This document shows, piece after piece, positions 23,201 through 33,364 of a stretch of 64,000 nt of DNA. The first letter of the stretch is position 1, and each line of letters opens with the position of its first letter. The translations under genes and the position numbers were made by a program. The DNA is from Nigrospora sphaerica (lineage: Eukaryota > Ascomycota > Sordariomycetes > Amphisphaeriales > Apiosporaceae), in NCBI GenBank assembly GCA_018287875.1, contig JAGVVL010000015.1, forward strand, positions 1,054,001 through 1,118,000. The letters are read 5' to 3'. The notes under the pieces were generated by a model that searched no databases, was not told the DNA's origin, and saw only the letters and a program-made list of their open reading frames with translations.

Positions 23201-23767
23201 AAGAGCATTGAAGATACCATGCCAAGGACGCAGGCTGGCAGCCACTTGGAGCGGCACCCCTTCGGCATAGGTTCTCCTTTAGCGACACTGCGACATGATA
23301 CCCCCCGGTCAAGCACCGTAGAGACGGAGGCGGACGACGCGCCGGTGCCTGAAAATCACGCCTCTGATGATGCTCCCGCTACGCCCGCCACGGGCAAGCG
23401 CCAGTCCGCTGTGAAGCCCGCTGACAACAGCCCGCGGCAATCTGTCCGAAAGGGGGCAAATATGAGCCCGGACGGTTTTGTGAAGCCCTTAGACAACAGT
23501 TCACCCCACGGCAGCTCGGCAGACCGACCATTTGACGTCGACGGTACGCCGGAGCATAGCACTCCGAAGCACTCTAAGCTGAACCCCGGAAAGCGATCGA
23601 GCATTCAACACGTCCATACCAAGGAGCTGCGTGAGCAACGGAAGGCCGAGCCGAGTTCGAGCCCCTATTTCGGGCCGTCGAAGAGAATATCACCCAAAGG
23701 AGAGAAGACTATCTCGGCTACGGTGATACACAAACATGTCGAGCCTATGGTCATAGAAGATGACTAG
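20219..23767 (+). CDS. ulp2: Ulp2-type SUMO deconjugating protease
   Basis: Cysteine protease (C48 family) that removes SUMO or trims poly-SUMO chains in the nucleus. Intronless, 1182 aa, start MAFTGFMKKFSRWGP. Residues 1-300 are disordered with several basic stretches (e.g. PAKRQKRATAK). About 310-420 is a folded, PH-like region (ATKCFLSIDGP, YLEFAGMEELENFKKWL). The catalytic domain spans about 590-930: DKADIYRLDEGEFLNDNLI, FFFEKL, then the His in NENSHWYVAII (His692), Asp in ITLDSLG (Asp826), Gln871 and Cys877 in EQSNFCDCGLYVLGY. An acidic/Ser-rich insertion of about 120 residues separates His from Asp, a feature of the Ulp2/SENP6-7 branch rather than Ulp1. The last 250 residues are low complexity with phosphosite-like SP/TP motifs. 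Complete and apparently functional. Confidence 0.9.
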   Translation: MAFTGFMKKFSRWGPQPINTLDSDVPAASPAVSIPIPIHTLSVGPSEDPPSHPPAKRQKRATAKDTTATADPVPEYTNASFQPFGPPSSAAEHRRNSHGSLASARPDRAPSMRSSNHTTSCAGNVQEFRVIDDLTRGSNRNKRPRPYRKRSGTSTQPRPANIVDLTSSKEDADELSPPDPAKAQHPEISGDALGRRFANRKEQAATASAPAGSTKRKGSPDSNPQPKRQRKFASPPGYDEKQGSPDPLGIDEKQCKPTEPHKPRASVSSPNEPTRGHIQPTSFGTSAKILPKKANGTATEKSNREAHQIVGAGLRVKRSVSGSYWFQEGMESSATKCFLSIDGPHTILHALDDHGNLLDRLRYFTVNVQRVNKVLLSLQREHPIAFISQNMDTKSNSGPKLYLEFAGMEELENFKKWLNVVGVRQIEDEDGVQLCRKMEKAMLEATNRRNKTRGGSRGIADTNGRLPDDLQLIENKMQTDQTAVPNGNPQPEGSAVKIPKMKDSMKSQSQLRQQGEPVESRPSLGTKHPSPAASSSGNRTGSVDLSVAPDLESARPTRSRANRRSPTDSPHPHGWTDEHPEWVNDWRNSIVFPPQGKNRATVDKADIYRLDEGEFLNDNLIIFYFRYLQQRLEMDSPDLAKRIYFHNTFFFEKLKPDRTGADIRFDSVKNWTSRVDLFTKDFIIVPINENSHWYVAIICNAPKLVPAEPAPQSAESKVSAMAADSMPADSKEDHGVSPLGSDGQVTNDLRRMSLDETVEKTAPEIGDPSNGRTQESVSLVKASDDLDSVGEAQTTSAAAGRKKAPKKLLTGGRKNDPNQPKIITLDSLGAPHSRACQFLKKYLVAELADKKGIHIEIPRALGMTAKSIPEQSNFCDCGLYVLGYIARFLDNPDRFVNGLIAHERMDWDFNPSALRAEIRNLLFHLQKEQQKIEDAQKQAKAARTKMGRSSRPESSHSCDGSRSPAQQILPAALKEAAVVGSPSVQPENMESEVRKSIEDTMPRTQAGSHLERHPFGIGSPLATLRHDTPRSSTVETEADDAPVPENHASDDAPATPATGKRQSAVKPADNSPRQSVRKGANMSPDGFVKPLDNSSPHGSSADRPFDVDGTPEHSTPKHSKLNPGKRSSIQHVHTKELREQRKAEPSSSPYFGPSKRISPKGEKTISATVIHKHVEPMVIEDD

Positions 23768-24420
23768 GGGCCATGGTCATAGAGACGAGTAGCACGGCTG
23801 CGTCATAGAGAGAATGGCTGAGAATATGGGGAGTCTGGAGAGGAGGCTCATGGTCGCGGAGGCCTTGATGCTCCCGGTCTTTTCGGTTCACGGGCATTTG
23901 TATGGGATGAGCGGAAGCCGAAAGCCTGCGTGTTTGTTCGTTTGCTGTTGCTTGTATACCCCCTGATTGCGCGTTGACATTAGTCGCCGTCGTGCTTCTC
24001 AGCATGCTCTTTCGGTTGAAGTAAGAGTATGTGTGAGCTGAATACCATAGTCTTCTGACCTGTCCGGGTCAGCACGGCATTCCTGATCACCCTTGTACGC
24101 CCGACCACTGCGGCCCTGGGCCAGGCCCGGGCAACAATTGCCCATCGATTTCGGGTCAAGGCGCGAATAGTGATATGCGAGCAGCTAGTCTCTTCGCCGT
24201 CCGTCACCCACGTTCGTCCGTCGCTCACGTATCGTCGTCTACACGACATGGGTTCGACAGAAGCGAAAAAACGGCAGCTTGAGGAGCAAGAGCAATAAAT
24301 ATTGAGCTTCGTATCGAACTACCAAATGACCCCACAGCTACATGTACTCATCATGGTTCTGTACATGTTCAATCACACCCAGGGCCACGGGCAGAAGACG
24401 ACATTGCACCGTCCTTATGT
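23768..24420. other. Convergent 3' intergenic
   Basis: Between the stop codons of the SUMO protease (+) and the synthetase-like gene (-). An ATG-initiated 89-aa frame on the minus strand (23980-24249) has no recognizable similarity. Nothing else seen. Confidence 0.5.
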
Positions 24421-26190
24421 TTACAGATATGCGAGCGTATTATCCTCCCTGATTTTGCCCAATACGCCCAGCTCAGCCACGCCATCGGGGCCGGCGACAG
24501 CGGGTCCGCGGACAACAATTTTCCCTTCGATAATCTGGCCATCGTCCGACGTCTTGTGATTGCCACTGTCGCGGAGGAAGATCTCGACGCTGCTGACGGG
24601 GGGGCCAAAATGCGACTGTACGGCGTCAGTGACGCGGTAGTCGTGGAACTGCGTCTGCGCGACGGAGCCTGCCACGGGGGCGGCCGTCAAGGCATAAATG
24701 ACGCGGGCCCCTGTGAAAATTCTCAAGTCGGACAGGGTCGATTCACTCAGATGGGGTGCGCCAGCGCCAGCAGCATCGGCCACGTAGAGAAGACGGAGCT
24801 TGCCGGGCGTGGTGCCAAGCGAAGGGCGCAGAGAGTCATTGTACTGCGACAAGAACGAGGCGACGGGCATGGCGCCATTCTGTACCAAACTCCGAGTCTG
24901 GACCCAATGGGAAAGGCGAGAGATGGCCGAATTGACTCTGCCGAGAGTCTCGGCATGCGTCCTCAAGAGCGTCTCAGGAGTCGTCACGACGACAGTAGGA
25001 GCCACTCCTACCGTAGCCAGGGACAGGTCGGCTGAGATGCCGGCAACCGAGTTCAAGGCGACCGAGGCGTTGTTGTAAAGGGCAGCCAGCGTCAGGACCA
25101 GGGTGAAGGAAGAAGAAAGGGGGGCGGCGGGGAGGAAAAGATCAGCGGGAGAGAGGCGCTGGGTGGTAGGAACGGCCGTGATCTGGGCAGAGATGGCAGC
25201 GACAAGGTTCTTCTGGGTGAAATGAACCATCTCCTCGGTGCTGTCCTTTCTTAGCCAGAAAAAGGTGACGTCTTTGGGCTCCTGAGCGTCGGTCTCGGAA
25301 GGCAGATTGAGGCCGGCATCTGGTGGGTTGTCATTGAGGATGTCTTGCCAGGTCGATACGTTGACCTCGCCACCGAAGCCCTCGGGCACCTCGTTCCAAT
25401 CCATGTGACTGCTGCCCGCATCCACGACCCAGATGAGCTGCTTCAATCTCGGGTAGCTCTTCACGACGGCATCAAAGGGGAAAGAACCAGGAACAGTGAC
25501 TACGGTGTCGGCGCCCGACTGGCGGAGCATGGAAATGACGGACTGCTCCGGCTGGTCATAAGGAACGAGAACGGCGTTGAGGTTGTAGAAGCTGCAGGCA
25601 AACAAGGTGGCCAAGAACTCGATCGAGTTGGGCAGGTAGATGGCAACCTTGGTGCCGCCCTGAGTGGAAATGTGCTGGCCGATCAGGTTGATGGCCCTGG
25701 TAATATCGGCTGCGGAAGGGTCAGTAGCTGTTCGCATGCCGTCTTACAGAGAGGCAATCTTACCCAGACGGTGCTCCGTGACCCGTTCGCTGCCGTGGAC
25801 CGTCAGGATCCGGCTTTTGGCTGACTGGGGAGCCTCATCCTTGGGGCTGCCGTTCACGGCGCGGCGCCAGACATCGCGCAGGTCACCATCCCGGCCCTGG
25901 GACCACTTGGAGGCCCCGGGGGCCTTGACGTTCAGGCCGCTGTTGAGGGGCATGCCGTGAGGGGCCGAGTTGCCACGGTAGACCGGAGACTCGCCCTCGT
26001 TGCGCACGGGCGAGCCCTGGGCCTGGCGGGCGAGGAGCATGGGGTGAATCTCAGAATCGACCCGCGTCATGATGGCATAGGTGGTGATGGCCACCAGGGC
26101 CGTGACGATGCCGGTCGAGTAGCCATTCCACTGATTGAGTAGGGAGCTCAGGGCCTGGTCGAGCTGGCCCAGTAAATCGCCGACACCCAT
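24421..26190 (-). CDS. Acyl-CoA synthetase-like membrane protein, probable pseudoenzyme
   Basis: Adenylate-forming-family protein of 571 aa in two exons (25764-26190 and 24421-25709, 54-nt intron, donor GTAAGA). N-terminal membrane span about residues 20-42 (YSTGIVTALVAITTYAIMT). Then the conserved stretch HPMLLARQAQGSPVRNEGES typical of fungal long-chain acyl-CoA synthetase-like proteins, and an AMP-binding-fold N-domain (KVAIYLPNSIEFLATLFACS). Odd: where active enzymes carry the phosphate-binding loop (SGTTGxPKG type), this protein has TFFWLRKDSTEEMVHFTQKN. It also ends shortly after the region equivalent to the hinge and lacks the C-terminal lid domain with its catalytic Lys. Inferred: not a working ligase; perhaps an acyl-CoA or lipid-sensing or scaffold protein on ER or lipid droplets. 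The gene is intact, so this is probably not decay. Confidence 0.8.
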
Positions 26191-27154
26191 GGCGGGCCAG
26201 AGGGTCGAGCAGGGCACGCGATATATAGGAAAGTAGGCGAGGCCGCGACGGAATGGTATCCCGGTGATGGCACGAGAGGATGGAAGGGGGGAGGAAGGTC
26301 ACGTCACTAGTTCACAAGTAGGAGAAGAAGCTCAGGCAGGGTCTTGTCCCACTAGGTTCGGGGGGGGGGGCTTTGTCGGGAGCCTCGGGAGCGTCGCACA
26401 CGCGGGCGGAACAAGACGGCCGGCGGACTTTCTGGGGTGGGGCAATTGGAATGGGATGTGGAGGGGACGGAAGGTTCCTTTTGCGTGCTGAGAGGGATAA
26501 AGAGATTGGTAAGTAAGACGGTTGTGTGTACCTTTATGACCTGAGGTATACTGTGACCTAAACGTGCCTGCCTGCATCTCCAGTACAGAATGCCACGGTT
26601 ATTCCGTGGCGTTTTCTATTCGCGGCATGTACGGAGTACCTACCGTCTGCCACTCGACCTGCTTCTCTGTACTTGTCCGTACTTAGTCGCACCTACTTCC
26701 TGTTGCGGCACGCGCGTCCGTGCACGCGCCGGCCGCCTACCTACCTACTCCTGCGCGCGCTTCGCTTCCCTACGTTAGACCCGTTGCTCTGCGAGCATTT
26801 TCGCCATTTTGGGCCTTGGGAAAACAACCCTGGCCTCCTTCATTCCATGCCCACATCTACCTAACCACGGCGGGATCCACGAGGACGACAGCGACACCTA
26901 TTACTACCTACTCACGTCAGAAGGAGGTCGTGAGACGGGCGGCGTTTCTTCTAACCCATTTTTCCTCGCCGAAGCGCTGTCATTCGGTGTTCTCAGCAGA
27001 TCCTGGTCGCCGGGTCGCCAATCGTCGTTGTTTGGGAGGGGCCAACAAACACGCCCGCGTCTGCGACGACAAGCTCGCATAGATCAACACACGCGCCGCC
27101 CTCTTTGCAGCTTAGCAACGAGACCTGTGTCGGCTTTCAAATTCTACTGCTACC
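26191..27154. other. Divergent promoter region with G-run
   Basis: 0.96 kb between the synthetase-like gene (-) and POM34 (+). It contains an 11-G run at 26360-26370 and a CTACCTAC/CGCGCG-rich stretch at 26700-26765. The segment 26800-27150 is a likely POM34 leader. No coding support. Confidence 0.5.
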
Positions 27155-28069
27155 ATGGCCTCTACCACTCTCCAGAGGGGCCTGTCCACGCCGACCAAGA
27201 CTGCACCGGCAGAGCCACTCCAGGACAGCCCGGGCAACTGGCGCCACCCACGCCTCGCTGAAATCACGCGCCGCCAGCAGAAGACGACTTTTGGGGAGAG
27301 AAATATCAACAAGATCGCTTGCAACGTCGTGGCTTTGATCGCGCTCTTCTTCATCTACCGTTTCGCCGCGCGCTATGCCCCAGCCACGTTAGTCCTCCTC
27401 TCCGCCGTCCATCATAGCATGCTCACAAACTCGATGAGTAGTTGGCCTCAACTGCAGACGTCGGTCGCATATGGTTTCACCGCCATCTGTGTTATACCAG
27501 TCTTTAACATTATTTCGGCCGCCTATCCCGCGATAGGGCCGCAAGACGATCTCTCGGACATCCCCCTGACGCCTGGACAGCGCAAGTTGCTCGGCCTCCC
27601 CCCGTCTTCCAGACCGGCGACACCGGGGTCCGTCTACAGCACGCCCCCTCGGTACTCGCGTACCCCGTCTATGTCGAGCTCCGCCAGTGCCAAGAAGAAC
27701 TATTCCGACCCTCCGGCCGAAGTACAATCGAGCCATTCTTTCTACCGGAGCCCCGTGGATCTGAGCGACAGCGTAGGCAGCTCCTATTTTAATGGAATGG
27801 GGTCCACGATGAGCTCAAACTTCAGCATGATGCCTTCGGGGAGCCCCTTGCTCCAGAGGGCCATGTTGGGTGCCCGGCGGTCATCAATTGGCTCGTTAGG
27901 TTCGCCGGCCCCGACCGGGTCCATCTTCGGCGGCTTTGGCGGCCTCGGCCCAGATAGCCCGACTCCCAATCCTGCCAACACCGCCAAGCGCAGCAGTGTA
28001 GGGCTGAATAACAAGTGGCTATACGAGCGAGGCAGGGGGGGCGCGGGTCAGTCGTTCTTGCAACCATAG
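27155..28069 (+). CDS. pom34: Nuclear pore membrane protein POM34
   Basis: Integral membrane nucleoporin of the pore membrane ring. The start in CTACCATGG gives MASTTLQRGLSTPTKTAPAE. Two membrane spans are visible, NKIACNVVALIALFFIYRFA (about 49-68) and VAYGFTAICVIPVFNIISAA, followed by the family hallmark IPLTPGQRKLLGLPP and a long Ser/Pro/Gly-rich tail with FG-like and phosphosite-like patches, ending QSFLQP. Splicing: 27388-27438 is a 51-nt interval with donor GTTAGT, branch-like GCTCAC and acceptor GAG. It is a multiple of three without a stop, so the product is 287 aa if spliced or 304 aa if retained. I favour splicing because it joins the two spans by a normal-length loop. Pfam-type family: nuclear pore complex component NPCC/POM34. 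Confidence 0.85.
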   Translation: MASTTLQRGLSTPTKTAPAEPLQDSPGNWRHPRLAEITRRQQKTTFGERNINKIACNVVALIALFFIYRFAARYAPATLVLLSAVHHSMLTNSMSSWPQLQTSVAYGFTAICVIPVFNIISAAYPAIGPQDDLSDIPLTPGQRKLLGLPPSSRPATPGSVYSTPPRYSRTPSMSSSASAKKNYSDPPAEVQSSHSFYRSPVDLSDSVGSSYFNGMGSTMSSNFSMMPSGSPLLQRAMLGARRSSIGSLGSPAPTGSIFGGFGGLGPDSPTPNPANTAKRSSVGLNNKWLYERGRGGAGQSFLQP

Positions 28070-28759
28070 GACGCCGAGTATGGGCGAGGGTCGCGACAGG
28101 GGGGTTCTAGGTATTTTGTTTTGGGAGACATAGCATTGCTGTGTATTGTTATCTTGGCCGGCGCGGCGTTATGAATGTTGCATGCCCTACCAACATGCTG
28201 GTTTGCCTCCATGTCTTGCAGTCCACATTTGTACGGGGGGTTGCATCTTAGCGAGGAACGAACATCTGGAGTCTACTCTTGCCATCCACGGTGAAGTTGC
28301 AGATCGGCGCAGTCGTTCTTCGTGTGCGTTGACGAAGCAGCGAAATGGGATCATTTTCATTCCCACTGTTTCTCGGTAGAAAGAGGGGTATCCAAACAGC
28401 CGGTATGAAGGAGTGCACGTATTAATATTTGTACATGCAGACGGATTTAGATGAATGTCAGAAACGGATGCGTTGGAACTCGAGTTGTTGCTGAGCTCCT
28501 GTGGGGCTGCTGTCCATCGCAGCCAGTAGAGCAGATGCAGGTACTGTGTACCTGTACTCCGTACTGGTACCCCGATTAGCTAGGTCTGCCGATGGCCTAC
28601 CCTCTACATAGCATGTGGAAAACACCAAAGGTGGCCTTACATGATCGCCCGCATCCACCGAGCCACGAAAGCAACGACCGGCCCCTCCAGAAAAGGGCGA
28701 CATCCACGTCCGAGAGCTCGCAGGCCATTGCAGCTCGCTTTGGCACCCCATCGCCCACC
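28070..28759. other. Intergenic between tandem genes
   Basis: 3' flank of POM34 and promoter/leader of SPC3. The words GTACTGTGTACCTGTACTCC and GTACTGGTACC near 28540-28572 are GTAC-rich, common in fungal intergenic DNA. No gene seen. Confidence 0.5.
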
Positions 28760-29526
28760 ATGTACAACACCCTCACCCGCATCCAGAATGTCTTTGGCTT
28801 CTTCACCACCGTCGCCTTCGTAGTGGCCGCCTTCATCGCCGCCTCCGACTTCACCTACGACCGGACCCCCAGCGCCGAACTCGCCGTGACCAGTGTGCAG
28901 GTGTAAGAAGTGCCCCCTTCTCCCCCTTCTCTCCCTTTCTCCCTTGGGCCCGGCCCGCTGACGAGAACGACGGCGCCGGTAGGGTCAAGGGCCGGCCGCA
29001 TTACTACAGCACTAAGAAGGAGGAGTACGCCGTCATCAAGTTCTCGCTCGACGCCGACCTCTCAAGCCTGTTCACGTGGAACACGAAGCAGCTGTTCGTG
29101 TACGTGACGGCCGAGTGGACGGGGGCGCCGGGCGCCGGGGCGGCGGCTGAGAACCAGACGAGCGCCGCCGTCATCTGGGACAGCATCATTACGGCGCCGT
29201 CGGCGGACCACCTCGCCAACGTCGGGCCCGCGACGCGCAAGAAGCTCGCCAAGAGCGCCGCCGGCCGCCCCGTCGACCCCGCCCGCGGCCTCCTCGCCCT
29301 CAAGAACCAGCGCCCCAAGTACCAGATCACCCACCCCACGGGCCGCGTCGCCCGCGCCGAGGGCGTCCGCCTGCGCCTCCACTACAACGTCCAGCCCTGG
29401 GTCGGCTTCCTCACCTGGAACCAGGACCGCGAGCTCGGCCGCTGGCGCGCCCTCGACGGCCGCAGCGCCCCCTTCAACCTGCCCGCCGTGAAGCAGAAGG
29501 ACGAGGCCAAGAAGGCCCGCGCCTAA
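28760..29526 (+). CDS. spc3: Signal peptidase complex subunit 3 (SPC22/23)
   Basis: Non-catalytic but essential subunit of the ER signal peptidase complex. Two exons, 28760-28902 and 28983-29526, with an 80-nt intron (donor GTAAGA; the preceding GT was rejected because it breaks frame); product 228 aa. Begins MYNTLTRIQNVFGFFTTVAF with one membrane span (about 13-33), then luminal sequence with the conserved VKGRPHYYSTKKEEYAVIKF, SSLFTWNTKQLFVYVTAEW, AAVIWDSII and, near the end, LHYNVQPWVGFLTW. An N-glycosylation sequon (NQT) lies after the Ala/Gly-rich insert. The segment between the strands is longer than in yeast. Highly GC-rich codon use in exon 2. Convergent with MCM5. Confidence 0.93.
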
Positions 29527-29955
29527 AGGCGCGCCGTCTCTTCCCTTTCGCCCCCCTTCGGCTCGTCGGGTCTGGGGCCTGTGTCCTTACCCATCATAGC
29601 ATGCAGCGTCGGTAGCAAAAAAACAAAAACCAAAAAAAACACAGTAGTCAAGCACACAGAGTCGTGATGAAACAACTAAAGAGTGCAAATGTGTCCGTAT
29701 GCGCTGCTTCCCCCCCGCGCCGTATTCTTTGGCCATCACTCTATGCCATTGTGCTCTCACGGTATCATAGTCATTATTCTCGTCTGTACATGTGCCAGCT
29801 CGCGTGCGTTGCCAGGTGCCTTTCTCAGAAAACACCCCCCCCCCCCCCCCAACCCAACCCAACAAGAGACATGTCCCCTCGTGATCCGGTAAACTCCAAA
29901 CAACCCAAGCGTAACTCATGCAGCCTTCACCGCGCCCGCCGTAGCCCAGAGGCGA
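29527..29955. other. Convergent 3' intergenic with homopolymer tracts
   Basis: Between the SPC3 and MCM5 stop codons. A-rich tracts at 29618-29641 may include the SPC3 polyadenylation region. A 16-C run at 29835-29850 followed by AACCC repeats could form unusual DNA structure or a sequencing hazard. Confidence 0.55.
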
Positions 29956-32274
29956 CTAGGCGCCATTCCTGTACACCTGCGCCCCCTGGTTCCGGAACAT
30001 GATGGTGTCTCTCCTTTGCAGCACCATGAGGGCCCGGTTCAGAGCCTGTTCGCTGAAGCCCTTGCCTTCGACCATCTCCCTGCGCAGCGTCGCCAGGCTT
30101 GTGCTCCAACCGATGGGCAGCCGCCTCTTCAGCTCCGACTCGATACGGTTCACCTCCTCGTTCAGCTCGCGACTGCCCTGGTTGCTGCCCTGATTCACAG
30201 CATCCATGGTGGAGCAGAGGAAGAGGCGGATGGCCTCGTCGACATGCTCCTCTGTCGCGACGGCCGACAGCGTTAATTTCGCCAAAGACTCGGTGATACG
30301 GACGATGGCTTCCAATTGACGGACTGTAATGGGAATACTAGACCGGGTGTTGGCCTCGAGCTCCGAGGCGTGCACCTGCTTGCGGATGGAAACGAAATGC
30401 GACGACAGCTTCTCCGCGGCTTCCGGGGAAAGACGCGGCGCGCAGCGGCTGTGTCTCTTATTAGCTTGGGCGACCGGCAGGGTCCGTCGTGGTCACTTAC
30501 GATTTGCAGTATGAAAGATAGCGCTTCATCTTGTCGACGGGAATTTCGCCTTCCACGGGCTCTTCGAGACCGCGGCCGCCCATGTGAATGCCCATGACGT
30601 GTTTGGCGATGGTCTCATCCTTGTCTCTCGTGTGCTCGTCTTTGACGATGAAAATCATATCGAAACGCGAAAGAATGGTGGTCTGGAAGTCGATGTTCTC
30701 ACCAGGGGTCTTCATGTCATCGTAGCGGCCGAAAATAGGGTTGGCAGCAGCAAGGACCGAGGTCCGCGCATTTAGAATGGTGGTGATACCGGCCTTGGCG
30801 ATCGAGATAGTCTGCTGTTCCATGGCCTCGTGGATGGCTACACGGTCCTCATCTCGCATCTTGTCGAACTCGTCGATGCAAACCACTCCGCCGTCTGCAA
30901 GAACCATGGCGCCGCCCTCGAGGTAGAACTCTCGGGTCGAGTGGTCGCGCTGGACCGAGGCAGTCAGACCAGCAGCCGAGGAACCCTTTCCAGACGTGTA
31001 AATGGAGATGGGCGCCGCCTTCTCGACAAACTTCAGTAGCTGGGACTTGGCGGTACCGGGGTCACCGAGTAAGAGCACGTTGATGTCTCCTCGCAGTTTC
31101 ATCCCGTCAGGCAGAATTTTCTTGGAACCGCCCAGCAGCAGACAAAGAATGGCCTTTTTGATATCCCGGTTCCCGTAGATGGAAGGCGCAATGCAGTCCG
31201 TCATGACATTGTACAGGTCGGGACGCCGGCTCATCTCCAAGAATTCTTGCTCTTCTTCTTCGGAAAAGCTTGAGTGACCTTTGGCGGTGGAGTCGGTATC
31301 GGACTGGATTCCGACAGCCCTCAGGTAGGGCGTACGGATGGCCACAGCACCACCTCCCGAGCCCTTTGAGCTCTTGTTCTGATAGATGGAGAAGATGCCC
31401 ATAATGGTGCACCGGGAGCCGGGCACGACACGGTTGGTCAAGTAGCGGTCGGCCGAGATGAGGACATGGCGAGGAAGCTCTCCTACGGGCACTTGGTCCG
31501 GCGCCTCCTGAAGCTTGATGACCTGCTGGTCGACAAAGGTGGACTTCTCGTGAACCACAAAGTAGGGGTCCATCGGGCACTTTTCCTGGTCGCTGAAGGT
31601 GTCTTTCCGACCACATACTCGCGGCAAGGTAACGCTGGTGAAGCCAGCCAAGACGGGTATCTCGTCCTTGTGCAGACAGTTGCGGCACTGAATTGCCACC
31701 CTTGTGGCCTTGGAAGACATGACCGAAGCACCAATGACGATGCCGGGGACACGTACAAGGCGCGCAATGGTCATTGAATCGAGATGTCGGATCGATACAT
31801 CTTCGGCGGATGAGTGGAGCAACAGCTGGTGTTCCGGGATCACCGCTTTGGGGTCGTGAGGAAACAAGATGCGGTGCGTGCAACGCTTCAGAGCGGCTTC
31901 GAACTAGGCCGTGATCAGCTGGCATCACGTCGTGGGGCATGTTGAGCGACGTACGAGGGGGATTATGTCGGCAGGCTCGGTGGCCAGACGATGAGCCAGC
32001 TCATCGCTGTACTTGATCAGGTCGCCGACGTCGACATCGCAGTAGAATTGTTTCAGAAGCGCATTCTCTCGGAGCTGGTCTCTGCATCGTTGGTCAGCGC
32101 GCGCACCCCAAGGCCAGGGGACGCGGCAGCATCTCACCTGTAAATGAATTTGTTGTCTATCCGGAAGGTCAGGATGAAGTTGACGAGCTGTTCCTGGATC
32201 TGCGACCTGCTGTCCTCATTGGGACCGTCCCGGTTGCCGAAGACGGAGACGGAAAATGCAGACTGGCGATCCAT
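29956..32274 (-). CDS. mcm5: MCM5, subunit of the MCM2-7 replicative helicase
   Basis: AAA+ subunit of the replicative DNA helicase. Four exons: 32138-32274, 31955-32081, 30501-31903 and 29956-30448 (introns 56, 51 and 52 nt); product 719 aa, the normal Mcm5 length. N-terminus [19 protein letters not shown]-fold region; zinc-finger cysteines 161, 164, 185 and 197 (CRNC ... VCGRK ... EKC); Walker A GDPGTAKS (368-375); Walker [10 protein letters not shown] (around 430-437); arginine finger ILSRFDM (around 500); C-terminal winged-helix ending [12 protein letters not shown]. All motifs are intact. The upstream region carries ACGCGT and CGCGAAA words (separate entries), fitting cell-cycle control. 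It is divergent from VPS54, about 1.1 kb apart. Confidence 0.97.
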
Positions 32275-32419
32275 CTTGCTGAGCGCCGGGGCGAAGAGGT
32301 GCGCGGGAGACGTGTGGTTGAACAGATGGATTGCGTCCGGCTAGCTTTGCGCTTGAGGGCGGGCAAAAAGACGAGAGCAGCCCCTCCCCCAAATCCAGTC
32401 CCTCAATTAAAGACGGGCA

Positions 32420-32425
32420 ACGCGT
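32420..32425. promoter_or_regulatory. MCB-like box (ACGCGT)
   Basis: Exact MluI cell-cycle box ACGCGT, 146 bp upstream of the MCM5 start. Known: MBF-type APSES factors bind this palindrome in front of DNA replication genes in yeasts. Function here is inferred. Confidence 0.55.
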
Positions 32426-32456
32426 CGGGGCGCCATGAACGCGCTTCGCAGCGCGT

Positions 32457-32463
32457 CGCGAAA
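32457..32463. promoter_or_regulatory. SCB-like box (CGCGAAA)
   Basis: Matches the CRCGAAA core of the Swi4/6 box, 183 bp upstream of the MCM5 start and about 30 bp from the MCB-like word. The pair supports G1/S-type regulation, by analogy only. Confidence 0.45.
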
Positions 32464-33364
32464 ACGATGGGTTAAGTGGTTGCAGGAGACTAAGCCTTTA
32501 CCGTGCTAGCAAGCTGACTCTGAGCACACATCACGTGCTGACGTCGGCACCTGGCGCGGCCTGTGGCTCTCTGCTGAAGGCACACAGGAGATGTGGTTAC
32601 ATCGCGGTTGTACTCGGTACTGGATGCTTGTCCGTGCTGGCACTGGCTCCGCACTCCAGACCACCTTACTCCGTAGAAGCCCCCAATAACCCCCCAGCCC
32701 GTCCTGTGTCAGAAGCACACCCGCTGCCAGTGGGCGGGAGTACATCCGTCAGGTACCTCACCCTCGGAAAGCCAGGGCTGAGGTGTATACCCAGGCGCGC
32801 GGGCCCCTGACGCCCTGTCTGATAGCTGAAGTCGGGGCTGGCCAGAACAGCGGGCCTATCCCAAGACACTGAAGCTCCTGGCCGGTCGCAGGTGTGCAGT
32901 GCAGGTGCAGCTGGAGCGGCGTGTGAGTGAGCAGTGAGTGCTTACAGGGGAAACGCGAGGTGGCCCCAAAGACAGTCGCAGACCAGCAAGGGTGGGAAGC
33001 TTGCGGTGCGGATGCCAGCTGACTTGCTGCCTCTACCTCTTCCTCCATAGTGCATCTGTACACCTTCCCTGCCTCTTACCACTATCCGCCGTCCCAGTGC
33101 AACGACTCCCCGCCGAGTGCGCCGGAACGAGATGCGACCTTGCGACACCGGTGCCGAGTGATCCAACCACGTTGCCGTAGCAAAGCCAATTCGACCAGCC
33201 CCTTCTCTCGCTGGCGACAGCCGTCCGCGCATCCGCTCGATCCTCCCCTCCCATCGCGTCCAACCATCCCGCAAAGCCAGCTAGCTATGCTCCCACGGTA
33301 GCCCCGTCGACAGCTCTCTACGTGTCCCCTGGGCCGCTCGTCCACCGACGAGGCGAGTCGAGCC

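Larger units (their letters stand above)
32275..33364. other. Divergent promoter region MCM5/VPS54
   Basis: 1.1 kb. The MCM5-proximal 200 bp holds the MCB/SCB-like words. The VPS54-proximal 300 bp is C/T-rich leader. Short frames here start at non-ATG codons. Confidence 0.5.
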
